The position numbers were made by a program, and so were the translations under genes. This document shows positions 28,157 to 37,504 of a stretch of 64,000 bases of DNA, one piece after another (the stretch's first letter is position 1; each line of letters starts with the position of its first letter). Below the pieces are notes generated by a model. The model made no database searches, was not told the origin of the DNA, and saw only the letters and a list, made by a program, of their open reading frames with translations. This DNA is from Enterobacteriaceae bacterium RIT693 (lineage in GTDB: Bacteria; Pseudomonadota; Gammaproteobacteria; Enterobacterales; Enterobacteriaceae), in contig WJYK01000012.1 in assembly GCA_009668225.1 (NCBI GenBank), positions 54,499 to 118,498 of the forward strand. Reading direction: 5' to 3'.

Positions 28157-28374
28157 GTTATTTTATCATTCAGGAAACCTTCCGGCGGTGAAAAACATTA
28201 ACTGGCGCCAACTTTCCTGTTGACTCCAATAAAATTTGTAAACGCACCAGACTGCCGCTTGCGAAAATTAACCACGATGCTAAGGTGAGCGCTATCCTGT
28301 ACAGAATTTTCTGATTTCGGGTCCCTTTAGCCGTCCTGGCTGTTAGTCTCAGGTTTATCAAGGAATCAAGCAGT

Positions 28375-29115
28375 ATGCGTAAGATCGCACTGATTATTGC
28401 GATGCTCTCTATGCCGTTTTTCTCTTTCGCCAGCCTGCTTAATAGCAGCGGTGTTGCCGCCCCTGTCGGCAAAGATAGCAGACAGCAGCTAATGGGATCC
28501 CCGGTTTATATTCAAATATTTAAAGAAGAACGCACCCTCGAACTGTGGGTAAAGATGGGCGAGCAGTATCAGCTGCTCAATAGCTATCGCATCTGTAATT
28601 ATTCCGGCGGTCTGGGACCAAAACAGCGCCAGGGCGATTTTAAAAGCCCGGAAGGTTTTTACAGCGTTGATCGCAGTCAGCTAAAACCGGACAGCCGCTT
28701 CTATAAGGCTATCAATATCGGGTTCCCGAATGAGTTTGACCGTTCTCACGGTTATGAAGGGAAATACCTGATGATCCACGGCGCCTGCGTGTCGATTGGC
28801 TGCTACGCTATGACCGACTCCGGCATTGACGAGATTTTCCAGTTTGTGACCGGTGCTTTAGTGTTTGGTCAGCCGCGCGTTCAGGTGAGTATCTTCCCGT
28901 TCCGCATGACCGATGCCAATATGGAACGCCACAAATACTCTACCTATATTAACTTCTGGAAAGGGCTGAAGCCGGGGTATGACTACTTCGCAGCTAATCA
29001 CCAACCACCGAATGTTGCGGTAGTCAGCGGTAACTACGTGATTAGCAAACCTGCCGTGGCGACCCCGATACAGCCACAGCTGGTCTCAAACTATAAGCTC
29101 ACCGAGGCAAAATAA
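28375..29115 (+). CDS. yafK: YafK/DpaA, YkuD-family peptidoglycan amidase that releases Braun lipoprotein
   Basis: A periplasmic L,D-transpeptidase-fold protein of 246 residues. A signal peptide (1-19, [19 protein letters not shown]) leads to the YkuD domain (about 38-180: [18 protein letters not shown], then [16 protein letters not shown]). The catalytic motif is [14 protein letters not shown], with the second cysteine as nucleophile. E. coli YafK (also called DpaA or LdtF) cleaves the bond between Lpp and peptidoglycan rather than making cross-links. Its 3' end overlaps the convergent yafJ by 30 bases. The order matches E. coli apart from missing yafL, yafM, dinJ and yafQ. Confidence 0.92.
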   Translation: MRKIALIIAMLSMPFFSFASLLNSSGVAAPVGKDSRQQLMGSPVYIQIFKEERTLELWVKMGEQYQLLNSYRICNYSGGLGPKQRQGDFKSPEGFYSVDRSQLKPDSRFYKAINIGFPNEFDRSHGYEGKYLMIHGACVSIGCYAMTDSGIDEIFQFVTGALVFGQPRVQVSIFPFRMTDANMERHKYSTYINFWKGLKPGYDYFAANHQPPNVAVVSGNYVISKPAVATPIQPQLVSNYKLTEAK

Positions 29116-29853
29116 TGCCGACTTGCCTGGCTCGATCTTGTGCCAGGTTTCGTTAGCCGTCAGCGGTTGAGTGGCAATAACCGTGACCACATCGTTCGGT
29201 GTGGTCTCTTCCTGAAAGTCGATTTCCACATCCTGGTCCAACAGTTTCGCCACGCCAAACGGTGCCCTGCGCGTGATCCAGAAAAGATTGGTCGAGCAAA
29301 ACGCCATGACGTACCGACCATCCGACAGCAGCATGTTAAACACGCCCTTTTCTCTTAGCTCTGCCGCCAGTTCGGTAATGTAGCGAAACACGGCTGCCAT
29401 ATTGCCCGGCGTGCGCGGGTAGCGCTGCGTCAACTTGTGCAGCAGCCAGCAGAAAGCCTGCTCGCTGTCGGTTTCCCCGATCGGGCGAAACGCCCCCGTC
29501 TCAAGAGAACGATAGCCTTTCAGCTGCCCGTTGTGGGCATAGGTCCAGTTACGGCCCCACAGCTCGCGGGTAAACGGGTGGGTATTTTCCAGCGCTACCT
29601 TGCCGCGGTTGGCCTGGCGAATATGCGCAATAACCGAGCAGGATTTAATCGGGTAGTCCTGGACAAGACGAGCAATGGGCGAATTGAAGCTCGGCTGAGG
29701 ATCCTTAAAAGTGCGACAGCCTTTGCCCTCATAGAAGGTAATGCCCCAGCCGTCTTTATGGGGCCCCGTTCCGCCGCCGCGCTGCACCAGACCGGTAAAG
29801 CTAAAGCAGATATCCGTTGGTACGTTGGCACTCATCCCGAGCAGTTCGCACAT
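29086..29853 (-). CDS. yafJ: Class II glutamine amidotransferase YafJ
   Basis: A 255-residue protein with the N-terminal nucleophile fold. Cys2 follows the initiator Met ([19 protein letters not shown]). Other family segments are [47 protein letters not shown] and [13 protein letters not shown]. The physiological acceptor of the ammonia is not known. It lies between gmhA and yafK, as in E. coli, and overlaps yafK tail to tail. Confidence 0.93.
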   Translation of the reverse strand: MCELLGMSANVPTDICFSFTGLVQRGGGTGPHKDGWGITFYEGKGCRTFKDPQPSFNSPIARLVQDYPIKSCSVIAHIRQANRGKVALENTHPFTRELWGRNWTYAHNGQLKGYRSLETGAFRPIGETDSEQAFCWLLHKLTQRYPRTPGNMAAVFRYITELAAELREKGVFNMLLSDGRYVMAFCSTNLFWITRRAPFGVAKLLDQDVEIDFQEETTPNDVVTVIATQPLTANETWHKIEPGKSALFCLGELIV

Positions 29854-29907
29854 CTCTTCTCTCCCACAACGAATCCCCCCGCCCGTCAGGAACAGGGGGA
29901 TTTCGGG

Positions 29908-30489
29908 CTAAGCCTTAACCATTTCTTTTTCGATGAGCTGAATCAGGATGTGGATCACTTTGATGTGAATTTCCTGAATGCGGTCCGCGTAGCCAAAGTG
30001 CGGCACACGAATTTCAATATCCGCCGTGCCGGCCATTTTGCCGCCGTCTTTCCCGGTCAGGGTAATCACTTTCATCCCTTTCTCACGGGCAGCCTCAATC
30101 GCCTTAATAATGTTGCCGGAGTTGCCGGAAGTCGAAATCCCCAGCAGCACATCACCTTCACGGCCAACCGCTTCAACGTAGCGAGAGAACACATAGTCGT
30201 AGCCAAAGTCGTTGCTGACGCAGGAGATGTGGCTAACGTCAGAAATCGCGATCGCCGGGTAGCCCGGGCGGTTCTCACGGTAGCGGCCAGTCAGCTCTTC
30301 AGCGAAGTGCATCGCATCACAATGAGAGCCGCCGTTCCCGCAGGACAGAACTTTACCGCCCGCTTTGAAACTGTCTGCCAGCAGCACCGCTGCGCGCTGG
30401 ATGGCATGAATATTTGCTTCATCCTTAAGGAAGTTAGTCAGCGTTTCCGCCGCTTCATTTAGCTCACTACGAATAAGATCCTGGTACAT
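29908..30489 (-). CDS. gmhA: Sedoheptulose 7-phosphate isomerase
   Basis: Also called lpcA: the first step of ADP-heptose synthesis for the lipopolysaccharide inner core. A SIS-domain protein of 193 residues. The ATG at 30489 gives [20 protein letters not shown] with AGGAGG just before it; the upstream frame is not family-like. Key segments are [34 protein letters not shown] and the metal/active-site [17 protein letters not shown]. It lies divergent from fadE. A hairpin with AATCCCCC/GGGGGATT arms follows (29872-29902) but lacks a T tract. Confidence 0.96.
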   Translation of the reverse strand: MYQDLIRSELNEAAETLTNFLKDEANIHAIQRAAVLLADSFKAGGKVLSCGNGGSHCDAMHFAEELTGRYRENRPGYPAIAISDVSHISCVSNDFGYDYVFSRYVEAVGREGDVLLGISTSGNSGNIIKAIEAAREKGMKVITLTGKDGGKMAGTADIEIRVPHFGYADRIQEIHIKVIHILIQLIEKEMVKA

Positions 30490-30681
30490 GAGGAGGTCCT
30501 TGAGGTTTGATTGAATTTCACCTCCGGCAGTGTACCGGATAGCGCCGAAAGCGAGAAGCGTCACCCCACGGGTTTAGCCGGGCTTTTCCCTCAATGTGCG
30601 GCAACAATGTGAGCGAGGTTGTAATTATTTTGTAAACGCATTGATAAAAAAAGCAACATCCACTACAACCAATACATCACA

Positions 30682-30696
30682 AGTGGTCAGACCTCC
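30682..30696 (+). promoter_or_regulatory. FadR operator of fadE
   Basis: AGTGGTCAGACCTCC contains GGTCAGACC, the core of the FadR palindrome (AACTGGTCNGACCTGTT). It lies 23 bases before the fadE ATG, where FadR would repress fadE until long-chain acyl-CoA releases it. Confidence 0.78.
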
Positions 30697-30718
30697 TACA
30701 AGCAAGGGAGCTTTCTTT

Positions 30719-33163
30719 ATGTTGATTTTAAGTATTGTCCTTACTCTCGTTCTGCTGGGTGTGCTGTTCTATCACCAGGCTAATTTGCTGCTTAGCAGCG
30801 TGATTCTCCTGGCCTGGACCGCCGCCCTGGGCGCCGCCAAGATCTGGTCCTTCTGGGTTCTGGTGCCGCTGGCCGTTATTCTGCTGCCGCTTATCTTTAC
30901 TCCGCTGCGTAAATCCCTGATCTCCGCCCCGGTGTTCCGCGGCTTCCGTAAAGTCATGCCGCCGATGTCGCGCACGGAAAAAGAAGCCATTGATGCCGGG
31001 ACGACCTGGTGGGAAGGCGATCTGTTCCGCGGTAAGCCTGACTGGGAAAAGTTGCATAACTACCCGCAGCCAAAGCTGACCGAAGAGGAACAAGCGTTTA
31101 TTGATGGCCCGGTAGAAGAAGCCTGCCGCATGGCAAACGACTTCCAGATAACCCACGAACTGGCCGATCTGCCGCCGGAACTGTGGGCCTACCTGAAAGA
31201 GCATCGTTTCTTCGCGATGATCATCAAGAAAGAGTACGGCGGCCTTGAGTTCTCTGCCTATGCTCAGGCTCGCGTGCTGCAAAAACTGTCCGGCGTTTCC
31301 GGGATCCTGGCGATCACCGTTGGCGTGCCTAACTCCTTAGGCCCGGGCGAACTGCTGCAGCACTACGGTACCGAAGAACAAAAAGATCACTATCTGCCAC
31401 GCCTGGCGCGCGGGCTTGAGATCCCTTGCTTCGCGTTGACCAGCCCGGAAGCTGGCTCCGATGCTGGTGCGATTCCGGACAGCGGCGTTGTCTGCATGGG
31501 TGAATGGCAGGGCGAACAGGTACTCGGCATGCGCCTGACCTGGAACAAACGCTATATTACGCTGGCGCCTATCGCTACCGTACTGGGCCTGGCGTTTAAA
31601 CTGTCTGACCCGAAACGCCTGCTCGGCGGCGAAGAGGACCTCGGCATTACCTGTGCGTTGATCCCAACCCATACCCCGGGCGTGGAAATCGGCAAACGCC
31701 ACTTCCCACTCAACGTACCGTTCCAGAACGGCCCAACCCGTGGGAAAGACATTTTTGTGCCCATCGACTTTATTATCGGTGGCCCGAAAATGGCCGGTCA
31801 GGGCTGGCGCATGCTGGTTGAATGCCTGTCGGTTGGCCGCGGCATCACCCTGCCGTCTAACGCAACCGGCGGCCTGAAATCGGTTGCAATGGCCACGGGC
31901 GCTTACGCCCACATTCGCCGTCAGTTCAAAATCTCTATCGGGAAAATGGAAGGGATTGAAGAGCCGCTGGCACGTATTGCGGGTAACGCTTATGTGATGG
32001 ATGCTGCCGCGTCGTTGATTACCTACGGCATTGTGCTCGGCGAAAAACCGGCCGTGCTGTCGGCCATCGTGAAATACCATTGTACCCACCGCGGCCAGCG
32101 CGCCATTCTTGATGCAATGGACATTGTCGGCGGTAAAGGCATTATGCTTGGTGACGGAAACTTCGTGGCCCGTGCCTACCAGGGCGCGCCGATTGCCATC
32201 ACCGTTGAAGGGGCCAACATTCTGACCCGTAGCATGATCATCTTCGGACAGGGGGCTATTCGCTGCCATCCATACGTGCTGGAAGAGATGGCTGCGGCGC
32301 AGAATAACGACGTGAATGCCTTCGACAAGCTGCTGTTTAAACACATCGGCCACGTGGGCAGTAACAAAATGCGCAGCCTGTGGCTGGGCCTGACCAACGG
32401 CCTGGGAAGCAGTACACCAACACGCGATGCCACGAAACGCTACTATCAGTACCTGAACCGCCTGAGCGCAAACCTGGCGCTGCTGTCGGATGTGTCTATG
32501 GCCGTGCTGGGCGGCAGCCTGAAGCGCCGTGAGCGCATCTCGGCTCGCCTGGGTGATGTTCTGAGTCAGCTGTATCTGGCCACTGCGGTACTGAAACGCT
32601 ACGAAGATGAAGGCCGTAACGAAGCCGATCTACCGCTGGTGCATTGGGGCGTACAGGATGCGTTGTATCAGGCAGAACAGGCGATTGACGATCTGCTGCG
32701 TAACTTCCCGAATCGTTTTGTTGCCGGTACGCTGCGGCTGTTTATCTTCCCGCTGGGCCGCTGTTACGATGCGCCATCAGATGTGCTGGATCATAAACTG
32801 GCGAAAATCATGCAGGTTCCGTCCGCAACCCGTTCGCGTATTGGTCGCGGCCAGTACCTGACGCCAAGCGAGCATAACCCGGCTGGCCTGCTGGAAGCCG
32901 CCCTGCTGGATATTATGGCCGCCGAGCCAATTCACCTGCGCATCTGCAAAGAACTGGGCCGCAACCTGCCGTTTACTCGCCTGGATGAGCTGGCGAAGCA
33001 ATTGCTGGGCGAAGGCAAGATAAATGCCGATGAAGCGGCAATCCTGACCAAAGCCGAAACCAGCCGCCTGCGCAGCATCAACGTCGATGAGTTTGATCCG
33101 GAGGCGCTGGCGACACAGCCGGTGAAAGTGCCGGAAAAGCACAGAAAGGTTGAAGCCGCATAA
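30719..33163 (+). CDS. fadE: Acyl-CoA dehydrogenase FadE
   Basis: The first enzyme of fatty acid beta-oxidation (acyl-CoA to trans-2-enoyl-CoA, FAD dependent). The protein has 814 residues, equal to E. coli. Two N-terminal membrane helices (about 1-65) begin [19 protein letters not shown]. The dehydrogenase part includes [40 protein letters not shown] and [15 protein letters not shown]. The C-terminus ends KHRKVEAA. The ATG at 30719 matches E. coli; the longer frame from 30596 covers only the promoter and FadR box. A clean terminator follows. Confidence 0.96.
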   Translation: MLILSIVLTLVLLGVLFYHQANLLLSSVILLAWTAALGAAKIWSFWVLVPLAVILLPLIFTPLRKSLISAPVFRGFRKVMPPMSRTEKEAIDAGTTWWEGDLFRGKPDWEKLHNYPQPKLTEEEQAFIDGPVEEACRMANDFQITHELADLPPELWAYLKEHRFFAMIIKKEYGGLEFSAYAQARVLQKLSGVSGILAITVGVPNSLGPGELLQHYGTEEQKDHYLPRLARGLEIPCFALTSPEAGSDAGAIPDSGVVCMGEWQGEQVLGMRLTWNKRYITLAPIATVLGLAFKLSDPKRLLGGEEDLGITCALIPTHTPGVEIGKRHFPLNVPFQNGPTRGKDIFVPIDFIIGGPKMAGQGWRMLVECLSVGRGITLPSNATGGLKSVAMATGAYAHIRRQFKISIGKMEGIEEPLARIAGNAYVMDAAASLITYGIVLGEKPAVLSAIVKYHCTHRGQRAILDAMDIVGGKGIMLGDGNFVARAYQGAPIAITVEGANILTRSMIIFGQGAIRCHPYVLEEMAAAQNNDVNAFDKLLFKHIGHVGSNKMRSLWLGLTNGLGSSTPTRDATKRYYQYLNRLSANLALLSDVSMAVLGGSLKRRERISARLGDVLSQLYLATAVLKRYEDEGRNEADLPLVHWGVQDALYQAEQAIDDLLRNFPNRFVAGTLRLFIFPLGRCYDAPSDVLDHKLAKIMQVPSATRSRIGRGQYLTPSEHNPAGLLEAALLDIMAAEPIHLRICKELGRNLPFTRLDELAKQLLGEGKINADEAAILTKAETSRLRSINVDEFDPEALATQPVKVPEKHRKVEAA

Positions 33164-33190
33164 TCATTAACTGGCGATGACACAATTCCA

Positions 33191-33219
33191 AGCCCCATCA
33201 TTTCTGATGGGGCTTTTTT
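33191..33219 (+). terminator. Terminator of fadE
   Basis: AGCCCCATCA and TGATGGGGCT form a ten-base perfect stem with loop TTTC, followed by five T. Confidence 0.92.
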
Positions 33220-33380
33220 GTGCTTTAGACATCGTGGCGTATCTCTTTTCCCGAGAAGTAACCCCTGGCTTTGAAAGGATTATTCAGTCATGGTAAATAA
33301 GTGTAACTATATAAGTTTGATATTGTTTCTGTTGGTTATCACTGATACTTCTTACCGCAGGATCCCCCCTGCCTAAAGGA

Positions 33381-33839
33381 ATGAAGATGAAAAGAACCAT
33401 TGGAATTGTTGGCTCGTTAATGCTGATCGCGGCACCGGCGTGGGCCACCACCGCCTCCCACTGCGTTAAGGTCGACAGGCTGCAGATTGAAGGACTCTTT
33501 GAGAGATGGAACAGCGCTTTAAAAACGGGAGAAGCAAAAAAGGTCACGGATAATTATCTAAGTGATGCCGTTTTATTGCCTACAGCATCCAATAAAGTGC
33601 GCCTGACGGAAGCAGAACGGCTTGATTATTTTGAGAAATTTCTGGCGAAAAAACCCGTTGGCAACATCGATAGCCGGACTATTCGTCTGGGCTGTAATAA
33701 AGCCGTAGACGCCGGAACATATACCTTTACCTTCGCGGATAATTCAAAAATTTCAGCACGTTATACTTTTACTTATGCCTGGGATGGCGCTCAGTGGAAA
33801 ATTTCCACCCACCACTCCTCTGCCATGCCGGAAACCTGA
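33381..33839 (+). CDS. Secreted SgcJ/EcaC-family (SnoaL/DUF4440-like) protein
   Basis: A 152-residue protein with signal peptide (about 1-22, ending APAWA). The mature part begins TTASHCVKVDRLQIEGLFERWNSAL and goes on with VTDNYLSDAVLLPTASNKV and FADNSKISARYTFTYAWDGAQWKI. It has the cystatin/NTF2-like alpha+beta plan of the SgcJ/EcaC group, whose biochemical role is mostly unknown. A Cys pair (SHC and LGC) may form a disulfide. In E. coli the ivy gene (lysozyme inhibitor) lies in this place between fadE and yafV; this protein is not similar to Ivy as far as I can see. Confidence 0.75.
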   Translation: MKMKRTIGIVGSLMLIAAPAWATTASHCVKVDRLQIEGLFERWNSALKTGEAKKVTDNYLSDAVLLPTASNKVRLTEAERLDYFEKFLAKKPVGNIDSRTIRLGCNKAVDAGTYTFTFADNSKISARYTFTYAWDGAQWKISTHHSSAMPET

Positions 33840-33884
33840 TCTGCTCTGTCAGTTAGCATCCCCGTTTTGCGGCACCTGGCCCTG

Positions 33885-33930
33885 GGGTAACACCGACCAC
33901 TTAACGCTCTTTGAGTGAACGGTGTTACCC
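33885..33930. repeat. Long inverted repeat between the SgcJ-like gene and yafV
   Basis: GGGTAACACCG (33885-33895) and CGGTGTTACCC (33920-33930) are perfect 11-base arms around 24 bases. There is no T tract, so an operator, attenuator or RNA structure is as likely as a terminator. Confidence 0.6.
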
Positions 33931-34012
33931 ATCATCACTCCTTTTATTGCCAACAAAAGCGCGTTTTCTCGTGCTACAGTGAAAGAAATATTCTGCTAAG
34001 AGGCTGCCGATT

Positions 34013-34780
34013 GTGTCTGGTCTGAAAGTTTCCGTTCTGCAACAACCGCTCGTCTGGATGGACGGTGCCGCAAACCTGCGTCACTTTGATGTGCTGCTGG
34101 AGGGCGTACGCGGGCGTGACTTGATTATTTTACCGGAAATGTTCACCACCGGTTTCGCGATGGAAGCTGCCGTGCAGTCTATGCCTGAACAGGAAGTGGT
34201 TGACTGGATGCAGTTCAAAGCCCAGCAAACTCAGGCGATGATCGCCGGGAGCGCGGCTTTGCAAACCGAGCGCGGGCCGGTTAACCGCTTCCTGCTGGTA
34301 CAGCCGGACGGCAAAGTGCATTTCTACGATAAGCGCCACCTTTTTCGCATGGCGGATGAGCATCATCACTACCAGGCCGGTGAAGAACGCGTGATTATTG
34401 AGTGGCGCGGCTGGCGAATTTTACCGCTGGTTTGCTATGACCTGCGCTTCCCGGTGTGGTCACGCAACCGCAACGACTACGACCTGGCGCTGTACGTCGC
34501 CAACTGGCCAGCCCCACGCTCACTGCACTGGCAAAGCCTGCTGCAGGCGCGCGCCATTGAAAATCAGGCTTATGTCGCAGGCTGTAACCGCGTAGGCACC
34601 GACGGCAACGGCCATCATTACCGTGGTGATAGCCGGATTATCAGCCCGCAGGGCGAGATCCTTGCCAGCGCCGAGCCTCACCAGGCGGCAAGGCTGGATG
34701 CCGATCTCTCGCTGATCGCGCTGAGAGAATACCGGGAGAAGTTCCCGGCATGGCAGGATGCCGATCCGTTCAGTTTGTAG
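34013..34780 (+). CDS. yafV: Omega-amidase (2-oxoglutaramate amidase) of the nitrilase superfamily
   Basis: A cytosolic amidase that hydrolyses 2-oxoglutaramate and related deaminated glutamine products; the E. coli protein is a repair/omega-amidase. It has 255 residues. The triad is Glu42 (ILPEMFT), Lys106 (FYDKRHLF) and Cys140 (LVCYDLRFPVWSRN). The start is GTG at 34013, giving MSGLKVSVLQQPLVW as in E. coli MPGLKITLLQQPLVW. It ends convergent to hpxK with a strong hairpin between. Confidence 0.93.
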   Translation: MSGLKVSVLQQPLVWMDGAANLRHFDVLLEGVRGRDLIILPEMFTTGFAMEAAVQSMPEQEVVDWMQFKAQQTQAMIAGSAALQTERGPVNRFLLVQPDGKVHFYDKRHLFRMADEHHHYQAGEERVIIEWRGWRILPLVCYDLRFPVWSRNRNDYDLALYVANWPAPRSLHWQSLLQARAIENQAYVAGCNRVGTDGNGHHYRGDSRIISPQGEILASAEPHQAARLDADLSLIALREYREKFPAWQDADPFSL

Positions 34781-34785
34781 TGAGT

Positions 34786-34815
34786 AGAATGCCGGCCTGC
34801 TCAGGCCGGCATTCT
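34786..34815. terminator. Hairpin between yafV and hpxK
   Basis: AGAATGCCGGCCTG (34786-34799) and CAGGCCGGCATTCT (34802-34815) form 14-base perfect arms with two bases between. It marks the junction between backbone and the purine-catabolism insert. Confidence 0.75.
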
Positions 34816-34816
34816 G

Positions 34817-36076
34817 CTATTCCCCTGCCAGTTTTGTCACGGCCTGAGTGAAAGCCTGGACGGCAAGCGCCACATCGCTTTCGATCACCGCCTCTGCCGG
34901 ATGGTGGCTAATCCCCTTCTCACAGCGGACAAACAGCATCGCGCTCGGCCAACGTTCAGCGATAGCAATAGCGTCGTGCCCTGCACCACTTGGTAGCGAA
35001 AGGCAGCGTCCCTGAACGTCACTGACCGCCTGTGCCAGCGTGGCCTGGAGCTTCGCATCACACGGGGTGGCCGGGATAGCATAGTAGGCTTCCGCGCTAA
35101 ACTGAACTCCGCGCCGGGCCGCAATCGCCTCGCCTTCAGCAAGAAGCTGATTCAGCAAACGTTCCAGGCTTTCATCGTGCGGGCTGCGAATATCCAGCGT
35201 TAGCTTAACGTCACCGGGAATGACGTTCACCGCACCGGGCGCACAGCTTAACGTTCCCACGGTGGCGACTTCATCAGGGCCATAGCGGCGAGTGGTCGCT
35301 TCAATCAATGTCATCCACTCGGCGGCGGCGGCCAGCGCATCTTTGCGCAGCGCCATCGGTACCGTCCCCGCATGACCGGCGTGACCGGTAAAACTGCAGT
35401 TCAGGCGGCACGCGCCGTTAATCGCCGTTACCACGCCAAGCGCCAGGTCTTCTTCTTCCAGCACCGGGCCCTGCTCGATATGCAGCTCCAGGTAGGCACT
35501 AAAGTCAGTTTTCGGACGCTCTGCGTTGGCAATGCGCGAGGGATCCAGACCAGCCAGAACCATTGCCTGGGCCACGCTGACGCCGCTGGCATCTTCACAG
35601 TTCAGCCAGTGCCCGGGCCAGGTGCCGGTTAGCCCACGGCTTCCCAGCAATGTGATCCCAAAGCGCGTTCCCTCTTCATCGCCGAAACCAACAATTTCTA
35701 TAGCCTGTTCAAGCTGGAGGTTGTGCTGGTGCAGATACGCGACCACTTCCAGCGCGCACAGAACGCCAAGCATGCCGTCGTAGCGCCCGGCGTTGCGCAC
35801 CGTATCAAGGTGCGAGCCCAGCAGGATGGCCTTCGCGCCTTCCTGCTTACCTTCATAGCGCCCACAAATATTGCCCACAGCATCCTGCCAGGTCGTCATG
35901 CCCGTTTGCGCCATCCAGCCGGCCACCAGCTGGTTCGCCCGCAGATGCTGCACGGAAAGGTAAACGCGAGTCAGCTGCCCCGCGCTTTCGCTGATGGCGG
36001 CCAGCTGGTCGGCCCTGTCCATGACGCGCTGGGCGGCAACCTCTGCATAACTCACATCCATAAGCGGCGCGACCAT
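34817..36076 (-). CDS. hpxK: Allantoate amidohydrolase
   Basis: An M20/M28-type metal-dependent hydrolase of 419 residues that opens allantoate to ureidoglycine, CO2 and ammonia. Metal-site segments are LLGSHLDTVRNAGRYDG, GFGDEEGTRFGITLLGS and LELHIEQGPVLE. The lid and dimer part has FTGHAGHAGTVPM, with LPSGAGHDAIA near the C-terminus. The ATG at 36076 overlaps the hpxJ stop by one base (TAATG), showing translational coupling; an in-frame start ten codons upstream would lie inside hpxJ. With HpxJ it forms the lower allantoin pathway in Klebsiella pneumoniae. E. coli allC is a homologue at another locus. Confidence 0.88.
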   Translation of the reverse strand: MVAPLMDVSYAEVAAQRVMDRADQLAAISESAGQLTRVYLSVQHLRANQLVAGWMAQTGMTTWQDAVGNICGRYEGKQEGAKAILLGSHLDTVRNAGRYDGMLGVLCALEVVAYLHQHNLQLEQAIEIVGFGDEEGTRFGITLLGSRGLTGTWPGHWLNCEDASGVSVAQAMVLAGLDPSRIANAERPKTDFSAYLELHIEQGPVLEEEDLALGVVTAINGACRLNCSFTGHAGHAGTVPMALRKDALAAAAEWMTLIEATTRRYGPDEVATVGTLSCAPGAVNVIPGDVKLTLDIRSPHDESLERLLNQLLAEGEAIAARRGVQFSAEAYYAIPATPCDAKLQATLAQAVSDVQGRCLSLPSGAGHDAIAIAERWPSAMLFVRCEKGISHHPAEAVIESDVALAVQAFTQAVTKLAGE

Positions 36077-37317
36077 TAGCGGGCACCCTGCGCGTAAACG
36101 TTCCACGCCGCCTGCATGGCTTCACCCTGCACGGTCTTAAAGCCGAGATGGTTAAGTACCGCTTCCAGCGCGGCGAGCGTTTGCAGCACGCAGTCTTTGC
36201 GGGCGTTATAGCCCATGGTGCCAATGCGCCAGATTTTGCCCTGCAGCGGGCCAAAGGAGGTGCCGATCTCGATATGGAAGTCTTCCAGCAGGAGCTTGCG
36301 AACCTCTTCGCCGTGAACCTGAGCCGGGATCGCTACGCCAAGGACGTTGTTCATTTTGTGGTCAAGGTTGCCGAAGGTTTCCAGCCCCATGCCCTGGATC
36401 CCCGCCACCATCGCCCTGCCGTGCAGCTCGTGGCGGGCGATACCGGCATCCAGACCTTCTTCGAGAATGATACGGGCGCACTCGCGGGCGGCAAACAGCA
36501 TGCTGGTGGCTTCGGTGTGATGGTTCAGGCGCTCCGGCCCCCAGTAATCCATGACCATGCCCAGATCGAAGTAGTTGGAGTAGATCATCTCTTCGTCCCC
36601 GTCCTGATGGGCCGCGGTGCGAATGCCCTCTTCCACGCATTTACGGCGACGAATGGCCTCTTCCATTTGCGGGCTAAGGGTTACCGGTGAGCTACCTGAC
36701 GGACCGCCGAGGCACTTTTGCAGCCCGGCGGAAACGGCATCCAGTCCCCAGGCATCGGTGAGCAGTTCATTTCCACCAAACGATGCCGTGGCGTCGGTGT
36801 AGAACAGCACGCCGTGACGGCGACAGATCTCACCGAGCTCGGCCAGCGGCTGCAGCATCGTGGTGGAAGTATCGCCCTGCACGGTCAGCAGCAAGCGAGG
36901 TTTCACCGCTTTGATGGCATCTTCGATTTGCTGCGGACTGAACACTTCGCCCCACGGCGCTTCAATGGTGTGCACTTCGGCGCGACAGCGGCGGGCAATC
37001 TCACACAACAGGTGACCAAAGCGGCCAAATACCGGCACGAGTACTTTATCACCAGGCCGAATAGCCGACAGCAAAATGGCCTCGATCCCGGCGCGGGAAG
37101 TGCCGTCCACCAACATCGTCCACTTGTTTTCCGTGCGGAAGAGCTCACGGTACAGCACCATTACCTCATTCATATAGCCCGTCATCACCGGGTCATACTG
37201 GCCGATAAGCTGACTCGCCATCGCGCGCAGCACGCGCGGATCGGCGTTGATCGGGCCAGGCCCCATCAGCAAACGGTGCGGCGGATTGATCTGTGGGAAG
37301 TGCTGAATATCAAACAT
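36076..37317 (-). CDS. hpxJ: (S)-Ureidoglycine-glyoxylate aminotransferase
   Basis: A class V, PLP-dependent aminotransferase (413 residues) of the AGXT/PucG type that moves the amino group of ureidoglycine to glyoxylate, giving glycine and oxalurate. Family segments are RLLMGPGPINADPRVLRAM, VDGTSRAGIEAILLS and VQGDTSTTMLQP. The PLP lysine lies in SAGLQKCLGGPSGSSPVTLS. The ATG at 37317 gives MFDIQHFPQINPPHR, the usual start. It heads the hpxJK operon. A sigma-54-like promoter and a candidate HpxU site lie in its leader. Oxalurate from this step feeds oxamate formation, which fits the neighbouring hpxW. Confidence 0.88.
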   Translation of the reverse strand: MFDIQHFPQINPPHRLLMGPGPINADPRVLRAMASQLIGQYDPVMTGYMNEVMVLYRELFRTENKWTMLVDGTSRAGIEAILLSAIRPGDKVLVPVFGRFGHLLCEIARRCRAEVHTIEAPWGEVFSPQQIEDAIKAVKPRLLLTVQGDTSTTMLQPLAELGEICRRHGVLFYTDATASFGGNELLTDAWGLDAVSAGLQKCLGGPSGSSPVTLSPQMEEAIRRRKCVEEGIRTAAHQDGDEEMIYSNYFDLGMVMDYWGPERLNHHTEATSMLFAARECARIILEEGLDAGIARHELHGRAMVAGIQGMGLETFGNLDHKMNNVLGVAIPAQVHGEEVRKLLLEDFHIEIGTSFGPLQGKIWRIGTMGYNARKDCVLQTLAALEAVLNHLGFKTVQGEAMQAAWNVYAQGAR

Positions 37318-37339
37318 GGCGATTCCTTGAGTCTGAGAT

Positions 37340-37350
37340 TGAAACAAAAG
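37340..37350 (-). promoter_or_regulatory. Candidate HpxU operator in the hpxJ leader
   Basis: On the minus strand the site reads CTTTTGTTTCA, identical over 11 bases to a site before hpxU. It lies just after the predicted sigma-54 start point, a good place for repression. Confidence 0.5.
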
Positions 37351-37367
37351 ATTCTTGTAAGCTTCTT

Positions 37368-37385
37368 TTGCAACTAATGTGCCAG
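37368..37385 (-). promoter_or_regulatory. Sigma-54 promoter of hpxJK
   Basis: On the minus strand TGGCACATTAGTTGCAA matches the -24/-12 consensus (TGGCAC-N5-TTGC) with exact GG-N10-GC spacing. The predicted start is near 37358, about 40 bases before the hpxJ ATG. Confidence 0.82.
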
Positions 37386-37504
37386 CCGCAGGCAAATTTT
37401 TTTCCGGCTGGCGTTATCAGGGCCAGCACGGAAAAACAGGGTGGAGTAAAAACGATGATCCATTCTGGCTCCCCCGCAGCGTGCAACTGCACCAGCGAGG
37501 AGCA

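Noticed and set aside
28220..28374. Second LexA box (CTGTACAG near 28297) before yafK
   Set aside because: The half sites are adjacent with no eight-base spacer, so it does not fit CTGT-N8-ACAG.
29437..30462. 341-residue plus-strand ORF across yafJ and gmhA
   Set aside because: Complement of two conserved genes and their gap; not a gene.
31337..32353. 338-residue minus-strand ORF inside fadE
   Set aside because: Antisense shadow; composition mirrors fadE codons and the protein is rich in His/Arg/Gln without a domain.
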